From Xestospongia bergquistia (lineage: Eukaryota > Porifera > Demospongiae > Haplosclerida > Petrosiidae): a stretch of DNA of 64,000 nt. Below the pieces are notes generated by a model that ran no database searches, was not told the origin of the DNA, and saw only the letters and a list, made by a program, of their open reading frames with translations. The stretch is from contig OZ014411.1 of NCBI GenBank assembly GCA_963965975.1, forward strand, positions 8,371,501 to 8,435,500, written 5' to 3'. The position numbers were made by a program, and so were the translations under genes. Each line of letters starts with the position of its first letter. Within the stretch, counting starts at the first letter, position 1. Of the stretch, positions 49,101 to 61,193 are shown piece after piece.

Positions 49101-52100
49101 ACAAGACCATATGTTATGATGTGCTTAAAATTAAGACTTGTTTAAGTAGTTAGTTGTATGACTTCAATAATCAAATATATTGCGTTATTGTGGACATTAC
49201 ATGTACATGTATTGCTATTGTTAGACTACCTGTTAATACATGTCCATATATGTTAATGTCTGTCTGTAATGTGTTATTTTAAAAGATGATGTTTACTGCT
49301 ACTTGTTTACTGTTGGTTTGTACATACTATTAACATTTGTAATGATGCTGTTTTGATCTTGCATTTTGTCAAATTATGTTAATATTGTACTTATATGTCA
49401 TACTCATACTTGTTGGCAGTAGCTATATGAAACAGTTTAAAGACTTTTCTGGAATTACAATGTAAAAAACTTAGAACCTTGGCATACTTCTTGATGTTCT
49501 TAATAAGAGTTATTGTGTTACATATAACATTGATGTCAGTGGATATACAAATATATTAATACTACATGGACCAAAACAATCTTAGGACTCTCTGGCATAC
49601 AAACGTTGCCAGGTGTAGCATACTATGAGGGAATTGTAGATGACTATTGAACATTAATAGATACCATAACATCTGTTCAATATTTCTTATAGTGTACATG
49701 TCCGACGTTCAGACAAGTCAGCTGAAGCCAGATATCATGACATCAAAGAGTATATGGAACAAGTAAGAATACATAAACTGGCTTATTATTAAGTTATTAG
49801 TTAAATATGTACTCATTATTAATTTTGGCTAATTTCAAAATGACCATGCTACACTACAGCTCATTTACAAGTTCATACACAGCTTATACAAGTTCATACA
49901 CAGCTCATACAAGTTCATACACAGCTCATACAAGTTCATACACAGCTGTATATTTATGTCACATTTTTAAGTTTGTCCTCTTTATCAAGTCAAGTTGACT
50001 GTTTTGGTGTTTGTATCACTTAATTTCTGTTTTGTATAATAAATACATGTATACAAGTTTTAAGATATTACATAAATGATTTAGATACTATTATTATTAT
50101 TACATAAATGATTTAGATACTATTATTACATGTTTTATATACTAATTCTTTATACTTGTACATTTCCTTATACTGTAGGTTGAAGAATGGTATGACTGGT
50201 ATGAATTGTCTAATGGTGTTCAAGGCAAAATAAAGAGAAAGATTTACATTGCCACTGATGAACCAAGTGTTGTAAAAGAAGCAAGATACAAGTAAGAATG
50301 TCATTCTTATAATCATCAATCACAAGACCATAGCTCAAGTATATAGGTTATCGGCATACTATTAACTACTGACCAAGCCAATCATTGAGATAGTTGTATG
50401 AGCAGGTACAAGCTGTAACTATTTGACCAGGTTACTTTGTCAATGTTTCAATCTTTCTAATATTTAGCAGTCAGAACTAAGGATGAAGGTATTATAGAAA
50501 TGAATGTAGTACTTAAAGAAAAGCTTCAACAATAACTAGTTTGTACATCTATCTAGACATTAGCATACTAGTCTATCTACATTAACTATACCTAATTATA
50601 TTATGCTTCAAGCTTTGTATGTATAAACTAGTTAGCTGAGGTTTAGTTAGTTTCAGGTAATTATAGTTAGTTAAAGTTAGTTTTGCTCTCTCAGCAGATA
50701 ATATTAGTTAGTTTTACCATCTGTCACAATAGTTAGTTATTGTTAGTTAACTAAAATATAACTATACTAATAGTTATTAATTGTTACTGTTAGTTAACTA
50801 TAACAACAATATTAAAAATTGTGATACCATTCCTCAACACAAAGTTTTATAAATTTAATTACACTGCTCTATATGAAACCGCCTACACATATTTTTGTGG
50901 TATGTTTTTATCATAAAGCAATATCGTACATATAAGCAGTTGTTTATGTGATATCTTGTCTTAGGCTCTTAGCATAATATCCTAATTCCTCATATTTGTA
51001 CCAATCTTTTCAGTGGAAGCTGGAGTTCAGAAAACATTAACGTTTAAGTGACAGAGAATATTTACATACAAAACCATCCAACTTTCTTTATCATGTATTG
51101 ATCAAACCTTTTCTCTTTATTTTATAGGTACCCTCACTATGGTATCTATAATGATCAAAGTGTTGCTTATACAGCCAATAGACTTAGTTCACGATACAGT
51201 CTACAGGGATTGTTTGGCTTGATATTTGACGTTACAATGCTTTCAGAATGTGACTTCATTGTATGCACATTTTCATCACAGGTATGTCTTCTAAATGAAA
51301 TAGTGTTATAACTTAAGCCAATAACTAAAATAAAAAACACATTTTTTAACTCTTTAGAATTAAGTTGTAGTATACATGTAACAAACATTTTTAGTAGGTT
51401 GGTTTTGGTTGGTTGGTTGTAGCACTGAATATTTTTGTTTAGTCTTTTCACAATTGTAGCATTTATCTTATATCTGGTGCTCTCTTAATAATATTATTAG
51501 TGTTAGTTTGTATTAATGTTCTTGAACTCTGAATAAGATACCTTTTGGCTTTAGTTCTAGTAGTACCAAAACAACACTAAATATTAAAGAATTAAACACA
51601 CAGCTAGATCCAGAAATAGCTTCTCCTAATGATCTGTCTCAACTCTTTTATTAGAATAATTAAGTGGCATAATACAATAACATTGACATATCTTATCAGA
51701 TCTAGTAACCTGTAATATTTACATAATTCGCTGGAAAAATTATGCATTTGTTTTTCTGCCTGGTACACTACATGAGTTTTACGATCATTTTGAACTGTGT
51801 GTTAATTGATGTGTATAGCAAACAATGAATTTTATTAATGTTAACCACAAGGATTACAACAATGGGTATGACTGATTGTACTTAAAAACATGTTGAACTT
51901 TAGAGTAATTAAGTGGTACAATAACATAATGCTACATAATTTGCTTTAATAATTATGTATTTGTTTGGTACACTACATGTGCCAGACAGTCATTTTGAAC
52001 TGTGTGTTAATTGTTTGTATAGCAAACAATGAATTCATTAATGTTAACCACGAGGATTACAACAATGGGTAATTGGGTATGACTGATTGTAATCTTGAAC

Positions 52101-52769
52101 TTCTTAGAATTCTACAACTATTAGTCTTCCTCAGACACGTCTACTAATTATCTGATATTGTAACTGTATTCATTATTAAGTCAGTACCTTCCAAAACAAT
52201 TATCAGAATTTTTTTAAAATTATAATCTTGTTAGGTTTACTATTATCTATTTCAAAGATAGTTAGTTTAACACTATGTTTTCTGTTCTAGTTGCTTTTAT
52301 AATATTGTACTTCTTAACAAAATATGTAGGCAGCTGTTATATAATCTTATAACATAATACAGCAATGTAATAAGTAATTCTATTTTTTTAATATTATTTT
52401 ATTTTTATTATGTATTTAAATTTCATCCAGGTATGTCGATTAGCATATGAATTAATGCAAAGTAATCACATAGATGCTTCAAGGAAGTTTTACAGTCTAG
52501 ATGATGTTTATTATTTCGGTGGACAACAGCCACACAATGTTGTGGCAATTCAAAGCCATAAATCTACAAAATCACAAAAACAATACTACGAAAAAGTACC
52601 TGATGTTAATTTTGAAGAAGGAGATCTCCTTGGTATCGCAGGCAATGAGAAAGATGGCTATAGTGTTGGTATACACAGAAAAAGTCAACAAAAAGGAAAG
52701 TATCCATCATATAAAGTGGAGGAACAGGTTCTTGTTGCTGACTTTCCTTCATTTGATGAAGTTAAATGA
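46127..52769 (+). CDS. FUT8: alpha-1,6-fucosyltransferase (FUT8)
   Basis: Seven exons (46127-46964, 47310-47427, 48900-49046, 49693-49762, 50179-50291, 51128-51281, 52431-52769) give 592 residues; human FUT8 has 575. The enzyme moves fucose from GDP-fucose to the innermost GlcNAc of N-glycans in the Golgi. Seen here: a type II membrane anchor right after MARRSR (LIYVLLFVTLIYVLCMVFG), a coiled stem, then KKLLCEVGKYCGFGCEIHHV, the donor-binding GVHVRRSDK motif split by the exon 3/4 junction, YIATDEPSV, DFIVCTFSSQVCRLAYELMQ, and a C-terminal SH3 domain (DLLGIAGNEKDGYSVGIHRK, YPSYKVEEQ). The human motif ATDDPS reads ATDEPS, a conservative change. ATG 46127 is the only ATG before the anchor. A partial 5' copy lies at 42.7 kb. 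Confidence 0.96.
49867..49948. repeat. 21-bp tandem repeat in a FUT8 intron
   Basis: Four units of ACAAGTTCATACACAGCTCA with one or two changes lie between exons 4 and 5. The equal spacing has no unique spacers, so it is an ordinary minisatellite. Confidence 0.95.
51652..52100. repeat. tandem ~210-bp duplication in a FUT8 intron
   Basis: Copy 1 (about 51652-51884) and copy 2 (about 51899-52100) share GTACACTACATG, TTTGAACTGTGTGTTAATTG, ATAGCAAACAATGAATT and GGATTACAACAATGGGTA in order. Divergence of about 15 percent by eye indicates an old event. It encodes nothing. Confidence 0.85.
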
Positions 52770-52949
52770 TTTCTAAACTAGTTTCTTTTTTTATGTTCAT
52801 TCTTTGCATTATATAATATAGCAGTTGAATTATGAGAATGTCAACTGTAAAATAAGATGATCAATGTGATTTAAAAAAGGAATTCCAATTAGTCTGCTAA
52901 ATCTATATTTAAATTCTTTATCCAATATGTTAATAAATTTCTATATATT

Positions 52950-53540
52950 AAACTGGCACTGAAAAACACTCAACTGCCCTGATTGTTTCTGGTTTTGGGC
53001 GAATGCCATCTTTGCAGATGACATGTCCCAGATTAGTGTACCTCAGGACATCCATCAGAATCTGTAGGCCATCAAACACTTGAGAGAGGTGATGGAAGGT
53101 TAATGGGGGTGTTACACAAGCTAAAAGGCATGACTTTAAACTGGTATGACAATGCAAAGGAGATCCACAACCATCACACAAGTCTGGAATGCAAAGCAAA
53201 GGCTTTTGTAGTGAATTGCAAGTAAATCACAAAACTCCTGAGCTAGTAACTTAAAGTGAGATTTGGTAATTGGTAAAACTGAGCCAAGATGACATCTTCA
53301 CATCTTTTTTACGTTGAATTGCTCACTGATATGGCTGATCAAATAGATTGAGAACATCGTCAAATTTTTCCCTGACCTTTAGTGCCTCAGCTTGCACATC
53401 AATTAAATACTCTGACATGGGTTTGAATCTCAAATACATCATTCGCTTTAATAGCTTGTACAACAGCATCAGAACCTTTCCTAAAAGTGTCAAAAGACAA
53501 ATAACATCTCTGTTGGGTTCATCACACCAAGGCCTCCCAT
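52950..53540 (-). mobile_element. Ty3/Gypsy LTR retroelement fossil (RT region)
   Basis: On the minus strand NLGHVICKDGIRPKPETIRA is the RT/RNase H junction motif of Ty3/Gypsy elements (usually LGHVVSxDGIxPDPxKxxA), and upstream text continues the RT domain. It is a short broken internal fragment without recognised LTRs, and looks old. It lies between the convergent ends of FUT8 and the 1440-residue gene. Confidence 0.75.
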
Positions 53541-53849
53541 TAAGATGGCAGACTAAAAGATAAATAAGTTAATAGGTTCTTGCATAAACCTTAGGCACCA
53601 TATACTGAGTTATACTGGCTCTAATAGAACATTGATTTTTTTATATTGGGATATGCAACTCCATTCATAATTACTGAAGACCATTACATGAATGTATTGT
53701 GTAAATATTTTATAAAGCAAACCATATACATTTTTTGCTTTGTAACTGATAAAGGTACAGACCTTTTTCAATATAAAATTAGTTAGTTCACACTAGTATT
53801 GTCATGTTAATATTTTGTATGCAATGAATAAAGTAAAACCACTCAACAC

Positions 53850-56800
53850 TTAAAACTCTACAGTTGCTAACAGTGTTTGTAGATTAGAATGACCACTCTT
53901 TTCCAATCCTAACAGAAGTAACTGCTGAACTATGTCAGATCCTCTAACGTTATCAATAGAGGCAATCGTATCAGCGTGGGTACAATACCATAACGGATCT
54001 CCAATTGAAAGGTCTAAGTTAACATAAAATGAAAGAATAGCATTTGCCTTCAAAGTTCGTATTTGAAGAACGGCATATGGCTTCATGTCAATGAGTTTAG
54101 AATCATTTTGAGAAACGCAGAGCTGAAGACAGAGCACAGTATTAGAGCTCATTTTAGTTGACAAAACTCTCGTAACCATAAGTAACATTTTCTCACTTTG
54201 TATACGTAGTTGTTTACAAAAAGCTTCTACTTGTACAGGTGTCTTATCTACATTATTAAAGTGGAGCTCCAGGCAACAATTACAGCAATGTTTATACAAA
54301 ACATCATCCACTCTTTTTGTCAGTCCAAGACTGGCAGGTTTCATGCAGTTATGACAACTATCTTTACAGTACCAGCAGTCATTAGTAGAACACTTGCGGT
54401 CGAAGGCCAGCCATTTCTTGTCATAACATTCTCTATATAACAGATATACAGTCAGTAAAATCTAATTAACTAATGCTAAGAAATTACCATCAAAAACTAA
54501 TCAGTACAAAGGACATCTTGGAACATGCTTTTTGTTAGTACTAAAGAAAGCCCACCTCCAATGCTTTGGTTGTTAATATATATATACAATATCTTAATAT
54601 GCTTTTCATAGGCATTGCATTACTCAACTAAACAATCATAACAAATGCAACAGATACATGATTTTCATATCACAAATTGCCATTTCTTACTGATTTGTCA
54701 TGACAAACCTGTTTAGTTTGACAAAATGATTCATTGTAGCCAAGTTATAAAATCTCTTTAGGCAAGACTCAATGAGCGGCTCGATTTCCTTCACAACTCC
54801 TTGTACGAAGGCAGACTTTGAATCCTTTACTGGAAATGGCATAAAGAACCGACTGACAGTATAGACGTTTGTGTCACAATTGATTTCTAAATGAAAGCCA
54901 TATATGAGATCACTAGTTTGCTTTCTTCTTTGACACACTAATCCATATATATCATAGCCATCATGCTTGAGACCAGAAACAAGAAACATAGCATTATCTT
55001 CACGGATCTCGTGGTTGAGAATTACATGTCTTGAAGGGATGACAATATTTTCTGAACCCAGTGTCTTGCTTATTTTGAATTGCCGTGGAAGTAAATTTAT
55101 AACATTTATAGACTCATCAATTAACTTGGTGAACAAGGCTTTTTGAACAGATACCAAGGTTGGTGAAAGTGCCTTTGAACTCTTTTCTTCGATTTCCATG
55201 TTGTAAGAAGGAGGCAACTGACTTCCTTTGTGTTTACCTGCTACAGAAACTTTACCCCAAAAAACTTCTGACAGTCTGGATTGCACTGTCAGAACACAAT
55301 CTTCCAATACTTTTGACATACCAGGCAAAATATCCTGCCATCTCTGTAATTCATCAGGAATATTAAACACTCCACCTTCAGGAAGTATTTGTATATAGCT
55401 TGGTGGAAGATCTTCTAATTTTTCGGCTTTGAACTTCACCAATATTGTGACTGTTCCAATAATCATTACTAAAAAGTATCCTGAAATAGAATATCCCATT
55501 TCACCATCACCTAAACGATACTTAGAAACTTGCACGATGAAATCACAAGTAAGCAAATCATTAAGAATCTCTTCTCGGGTCATTTGTGTAGAATAAAAGT
55601 TAGAAGGATTCATATAAAGGTAAAAATTCCATTTACTTATACACATTACAGGGTTGTTTATGTTACAGTCATTTTGTGTTTGATCCATGTTATTAAGGTA
55701 GTCTCGACATGCCTCATTGAATTGATATAATTCATCTGTGTTTGACAACTTTGAAATGTCAGTCAATGAAAGCACTCGAAAAGCGAGTCCTATGCAGAAC
55801 CTATACAGCATTTTGTCATAGGTAATGCATGATGACCTTATGCAAGGGTAGACTAAGCGAAAAAAATCTTTTATGAACTGCTGCTCACCATTGTTAGATA
55901 ACTTCTGCTCACACACTCCACAAAGCAACCATTTCACTTCTGTACCTGGAGTACGAACTGTATGTCTACCAGTGAATGTTGTGACTACTTGTGTTTCCTC
56001 AGGAGAAAAATTAACCTTAGCTATTTCTTTTAATACTGATTCTGGACATATATGACTTTTGCGTAATTCTCTCCACTTTAAGCACAGGTAGCATCGGTTA
56101 CACTCACTCAACCCACTTGTTTCTCTTACACAGTCCATAAGAGCCACCTTTAGCATCTCAGACCCTTGATGATCAATACAATTCCGATCTAGACACAAAC
56201 CTAAATAATTAATTGCTTTCTTTGCCTTTTGATAACATTTCTTTACCATCCCATCTCTTTTTAAATCTGACATTGTGAAATAATCAAGCTCTGAATCAAG
56301 TATCCTTTGTTCTCTTCGATATTGTTGTACTAATGCTTTTCCTAATAACAACTTGTTGTTCATGTCGTTAGGATCACATTGTTCCAGGATGAGAATACAC
56401 TTGTTGTAATGACCAAGTAGTAAACATGCATAGCAATACAAGTATAAAGAGACATCTAAAGTAAAGGTAATAAAACATTTCATGAGAAGTGCATTACAAT
56501 ATTGGTTATGTAATGTATAGAGGTTAACTTATATTAGTACATTTAATTTTTCAGTTTTGCCTTTTGTTCAATATGAGTTATGTACATTTCATTTAATACA
56601 TTGTCAAATCTAGTCACGTGTGAAACCATTCATTACACTGGACAGTATTCAATACAATATACTTATAATTTTAGTTAACTACATACCATCTTCAAAGTGT
56701 TGCCATTGATACTGTTGGAGAGCATGCTGTGCCAGAATGTAAGTAGTAGTACAAGGGCTTTGTTGAAGACATTTTAATACAAGGATAATATCTCGTTCGT

Positions 56801-59800
56801 AGCAAAATATTTTTTCACGAATTGTTGTGTTACTCAAGAACGATATGCAAAGCTCTAATGACATTCTCTGAATATTGTAGTCATCAGAGCACATCAATGC
56901 CTTTAATGCATCTATAATTCCACCATTATAAAAAGTCTGGAGGTTAACTGGAAGTTTAGCAAAGTTAATTATGCATGATAACAACTCATTGCTGGAATAT
57001 GTAAGAAATCCGATTTCTGACACACCTTTTTCAGATGCATTAGCAAGTAATGAAAGTAAGCTGTCACTCTCGTCATCTTTTAATTGGAGATATGGTGACT
57101 CATCATTATCAATAACTGCAGGTAATTGGGATAATACTGTCTTTAAACAAACACGATGTGCTAAATCTGGTAAATTAATGAGTGGTTGAAGAAACTTAAT
57201 AGGACCTTTGTAGCCAATTTTTGGTATTGTGGAATAAGGAGTTGGTACTATGGACTTGAAGAGTAGAGCAAGATGTCCACTTATGAGGTGTTCTGTTACC
57301 TGTACAATATCAATAAAACATATTATCATTAATGCAAACAATAATTCCAGTGACTGTATAATAATTATACTAAATATAATTTAGTAATTCCAACTCAGTA
57401 GGCATTCCTATTGTAAAATGCTTAGTTTAGTTATGACATAGTTTATAATTGAATTATGTAATTAAAAGCTTAACTTTTATTTGGCATTTGATTCATTCAA
57501 AAATTGATGAAGCTGCACTCACTATGTAGAGTCAATAATAGACTCACATAGCTTGAAGTTAAATTAATGACAGTGAATCATATAAATTTATTGTTAAAAT
57601 ACTACCATTGAAGAATTACATACAACAAGAATAAGACATAATATCTATAGAGAAAACTGCCATATATTTGTAACTATACAACTAGCAAAGGATCAAAACA
57701 ATTCACCTTATTAAATTCAGCATCATTTAATTTATTTATTTGAATTAATAAATGGAGTAAACCCCCCATATTTGAGAACTCTTTACAAAATTGTGCGCTT
57801 TTTCCAGCTAAAAGAACAAGAATTATTTCAAGAGACAGGGAGATCAGAATATCATAAGGTGGAACTGGAAGCTCTGAGTGATGACAAAAAAGGAGGGAAT
57901 AATTATTATTCAATCCACTATATAAATGTATTATGTGCATCCATATATAATTATGATCATGATAATGTCTTACTTCCTTTGGCCTGTAGAGTTAACAGCA
58001 ATGCTTCAAGTAATATATCCTGATTAGCAATGAAATTAGCAATATCATTGATTTCCCTGTCCTCACAAACTTGAATGGTACTCATGAGTACATTTATGAT
58101 TGTCTTAATAACATTTACATCATTGACAGAGAGAGATGCAAATTTTTTATTGTAGCTGTGAAAGATGTTGTCAATTGTTGTTAACAAGTCACTAACTACA
58201 AAAAAAGTACCATCTAAATCATCTGGCAGTGGTGACACAAAAGTGGGCAGGACATGCTTATGTATATGATCTATGTCAGAATAAGAATAAAGTAATATAG
58301 ATAAATGTTACTGTAAATAATAATTATTTACATGTATGTATTTGGGTATGCTATATTTAACTGGTTAGTGGGTTTATTGTGACAATGCGGCAGGCATCAC
58401 ATTTTACAAGATTTAAAGTACATGCATTTGGTAGAGGAATTGCTGTATGAATACACTTTAGAAGTTAACGCACATGCATCCAATAATAGGAAAAATTAAT
58501 GGTTGCTTAGACACAATACAATGTCTTTCCATTAAAAAACTTAGTGGAAATGGCAGCTGTGTAATAAGTGATAACAAAATCAATAATTGGTAAGTTAAAT
58601 ACAGAGTATTGTGGAGCAAGCCTGAGACTATAGTTTGGATATTTATTCCTTTTACTACTATGTAGTTCTTTGTTGCACACACACTGAATTTAATTAAAAT
58701 TAAATCTATAGGTAATGCAAATTAAAGTGAAAACAGACTTGCCACAAAAGTATTTGTTTTAGACTTTTGACATTTAAAATAGCATAATTCATAAACTCAA
58801 TATCAATTATGAGTTGCTATACCTAATGTGGTCTCTGTAGGACTTGATGATGGCAAGTTATACTCATGTATAAAATCTACAAGCTCTTCTTCAGTAACAA
58901 TGCTCAACTGTTCATAGATTTCTCTGTTTTTGATGACATTGAAAACCAACTCCTGAAAAATGTGTAATATATCTGATGTGTTCATGCCATTGTAATGTTG
59001 ACGAGATGATCCAGCTGTTTCCAAAATATATTCTGACAGTACCTCGAAGACATTATCATTAATAGGGACATCAACATTAGCTTGACATAAAATGGTTCTT
59101 GATATAAATGCCTTTGAAGCCAGTGACAGTATAGATACAAGTTGAATAGGTGAAGAAGAAAGATTGTCTAAAAGACTAACTAAGTTGTCAACATTGGGTA
59201 ACTCAAACATGTCTGTTGAGTAAATGTAATACCAGAAGAGGGATAGGAAAATTGTTTGCGCTTTACCTTCAACCTGTAAGGGAAATATCAATTATAAGGT
59301 ATCAGCATATCAATGGTAATATTTAGGAAGATATTAGTTATGCAACAAAGGGAGTTGATAGGTCATGTACCAGTATGATATATGGAAAAAACAATAGCTA
59401 TTACATATAATGGACAGTGAAGAGGTCACTCATTTCAACTGATAGACATTAAACAAGGAGTATGCATGTACTCCATAATACTTTATATCATACTATTATC
59501 ATATTAAGTTGAGTAAATGAGGATATTGAACTTGCTGCTTACCTCAGTGGGCTGGGTTATTGAAATAGAATTAAGTGATTGAAGAGATTCTAAAAAGAAA
59601 CTGATGGACCAGTTATGCAATAAGTACTTCCTCATAGGAGAACCACTCAGTATCCATGACATCTGAAACAGTTGAAGAATCTGAAGTGCTTGTGAGAGAT
59701 ATTCATCATGGATCAGACCTAAAATGTGAAAAATGACAAAGTATAATGTTAGTGCTAAAATGTTGGTTTTAGTTGATAGAAAATGTCACTGAATATTAGA

Positions 59801-60239
59801 GAGAAGTTCACTGGGTTCAATTGATAGCCTCAGCTAATGTATATTGACAGAGGTGTGACTAAAGACTTCTACCATATCACATCACTAGATCAAACTTTTT
59901 TTTACATTTTTACTCGGGTCTTCTATCAGAAGACTTGAATAAAAAGAAACAAAGGAAAGGAGGCACTAACTTGTATATAAAAGTTGTTTGTAAGTACGAG
60001 AGCATATACTTAAGACAATTAATTAACTGTACTGTAATTATTGTGTGCTGCTTTGTATATCAAAAGAACCTCTTTTATAATTCCTAGATTTTCACTGATT
60101 ATTTTAAATGTGAACAGTTGTACAACAAGTAATTCATTAAAAAACAATATCACTTTGAAAATAACTGTAAATAGCAAAATCAGTGAGCATGTTTTAAAAT
60201 GTTGAAAATACAATAATATTGTCATATAACATATATTAT

Positions 60240-60279
<40 letters not shown>

Positions 60280-60656
60280 TACGTAATTATTATAATAATC
60301 TAAGAACAAATACCTTGTAGAGCTGCTACATTAAGATCCATGCAAAGATGGAGGAATGAACTACTTTTAGCACAAAGTAGAGTCATTTCAAAACGAACTG
60401 AACTTGTAACATCATCTCGATGAACTAGTGAGCTAAACTCTTTTGTCACTTTAGCAAGTTTTTTTATTCTTGCCTCACTTGCATCTACGGCTTTATTTAA
60501 AATGGATCTCCATATGATGCCTGCATAATTGATATTACAAAGGAAAACAATACGTGTAGCATCAGCATTTGTAAATGTTTGATCAGAGGATGACTTGGTT
60601 GTAGAGATATTTGGGTGTGGATGAGAACCTGATGACACAGGCAGTGATTGAGCCAT
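53850..60656 (-). CDS. uncharacterised 1440-residue protein with helical repeats and Cys-rich C-terminal half
   Basis: Eight exons (60314-60656, 59543-59718, 58823-59273, 57974-58270, 57707-57807, 56693-57299, 54691-56455, 53850-54432) sum to exactly 1441 codons. I do not recognise the family. The first ~670 residues are Leu-rich helices of ARM/HEAT flavour (LALLFKSIV, LELCISFLSN, LAQHALQQYQW). A helical, TPR-like stretch (YCYACLLLGHYNKCILILEQ) is followed by Cys clusters: ECNRCYLCLKW and LLCGVCEQKL in exon 7, and in exon 8 C-x4-C-x2-C-x3-C-x2-C (KCSTNDCWYCKDSCHNC) and YKHCCNCCLEL, all likely zinc sites. No signal peptide or membrane span is evident. The last donor is CA|GTAAGA, so retaining that intron gives an immediate stop. 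A large adaptor or scaffold is the natural guess, without direct support. Confidence 0.82.
60244..60276. repeat. (TA)n microsatellite
   Basis: About 16 TA units in the first intron of the 1440-residue gene. Confidence 0.9.
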
Positions 60657-61193
60657 TTAATAGAATTACACTAACTAGAGAATAAATGAAAAATAATTGT
60701 ATGTGTATCATCATTATTATGCATGACGCAGCACAAGCTGAAATCTTTCACTGACAAGACAACAATCATAGGCCTAACAGAACTCATAATTAGGGTAACA
60801 TGTCATGATAAAGAAGACTTACACAGGAGAGAAGTATAAGGGAGTTTCCGTTAGCAGTCACGTGCCAGCTAGGCTTTTGATGACTGATAACTATAATAAA
60901 TATAACCACTTTTTAGTAGCTATTCGTGCCCTGATAGACAAAAGTCAAGGTATCTACCATAGTAGTTATTAAATTCAGTGACCAGGAGGAACGCATACAG
61001 TAATACGTACAAGTGCTTATCTAATTTAGTATATCATGACTCTTTAGACATGTTTGCTGTATATAAAAAATACTTCAAAACAAAATTTCAGTTATTGTAT
61101 ATTAAAGTAATGGAAGTTCATATTTCAGCATTACAAAATTGCAATAAAAAAGAGCTAGTTTATTCCATTAACCACAATATTGTTATATATTCC
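60657..61193. other. intergenic region between two minus-strand genes
   Basis: About 540 bases from the stop of the calpain-like gene to the ATG of the 1440-residue gene. It must contain the latter's promoter. I identify no specific motif. The plus-strand frame at 60978-61277 overlaps the calpain terminal exon and is not credible as a gene. Confidence 0.5.

Noticed and set aside
49855-49948. Regular direct repeats that resemble a CRISPR array
   Set aside because: Units are contiguous 21-base tandem copies without unique spacers, in an intron of a eukaryotic gene.
50640-50820. TAGTTAGTTA-rich block as a regulatory array
   Set aside because: It is a low-complexity, partly palindromic intronic stretch. 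Nothing ties it to a known factor and it may be a decayed MITE.
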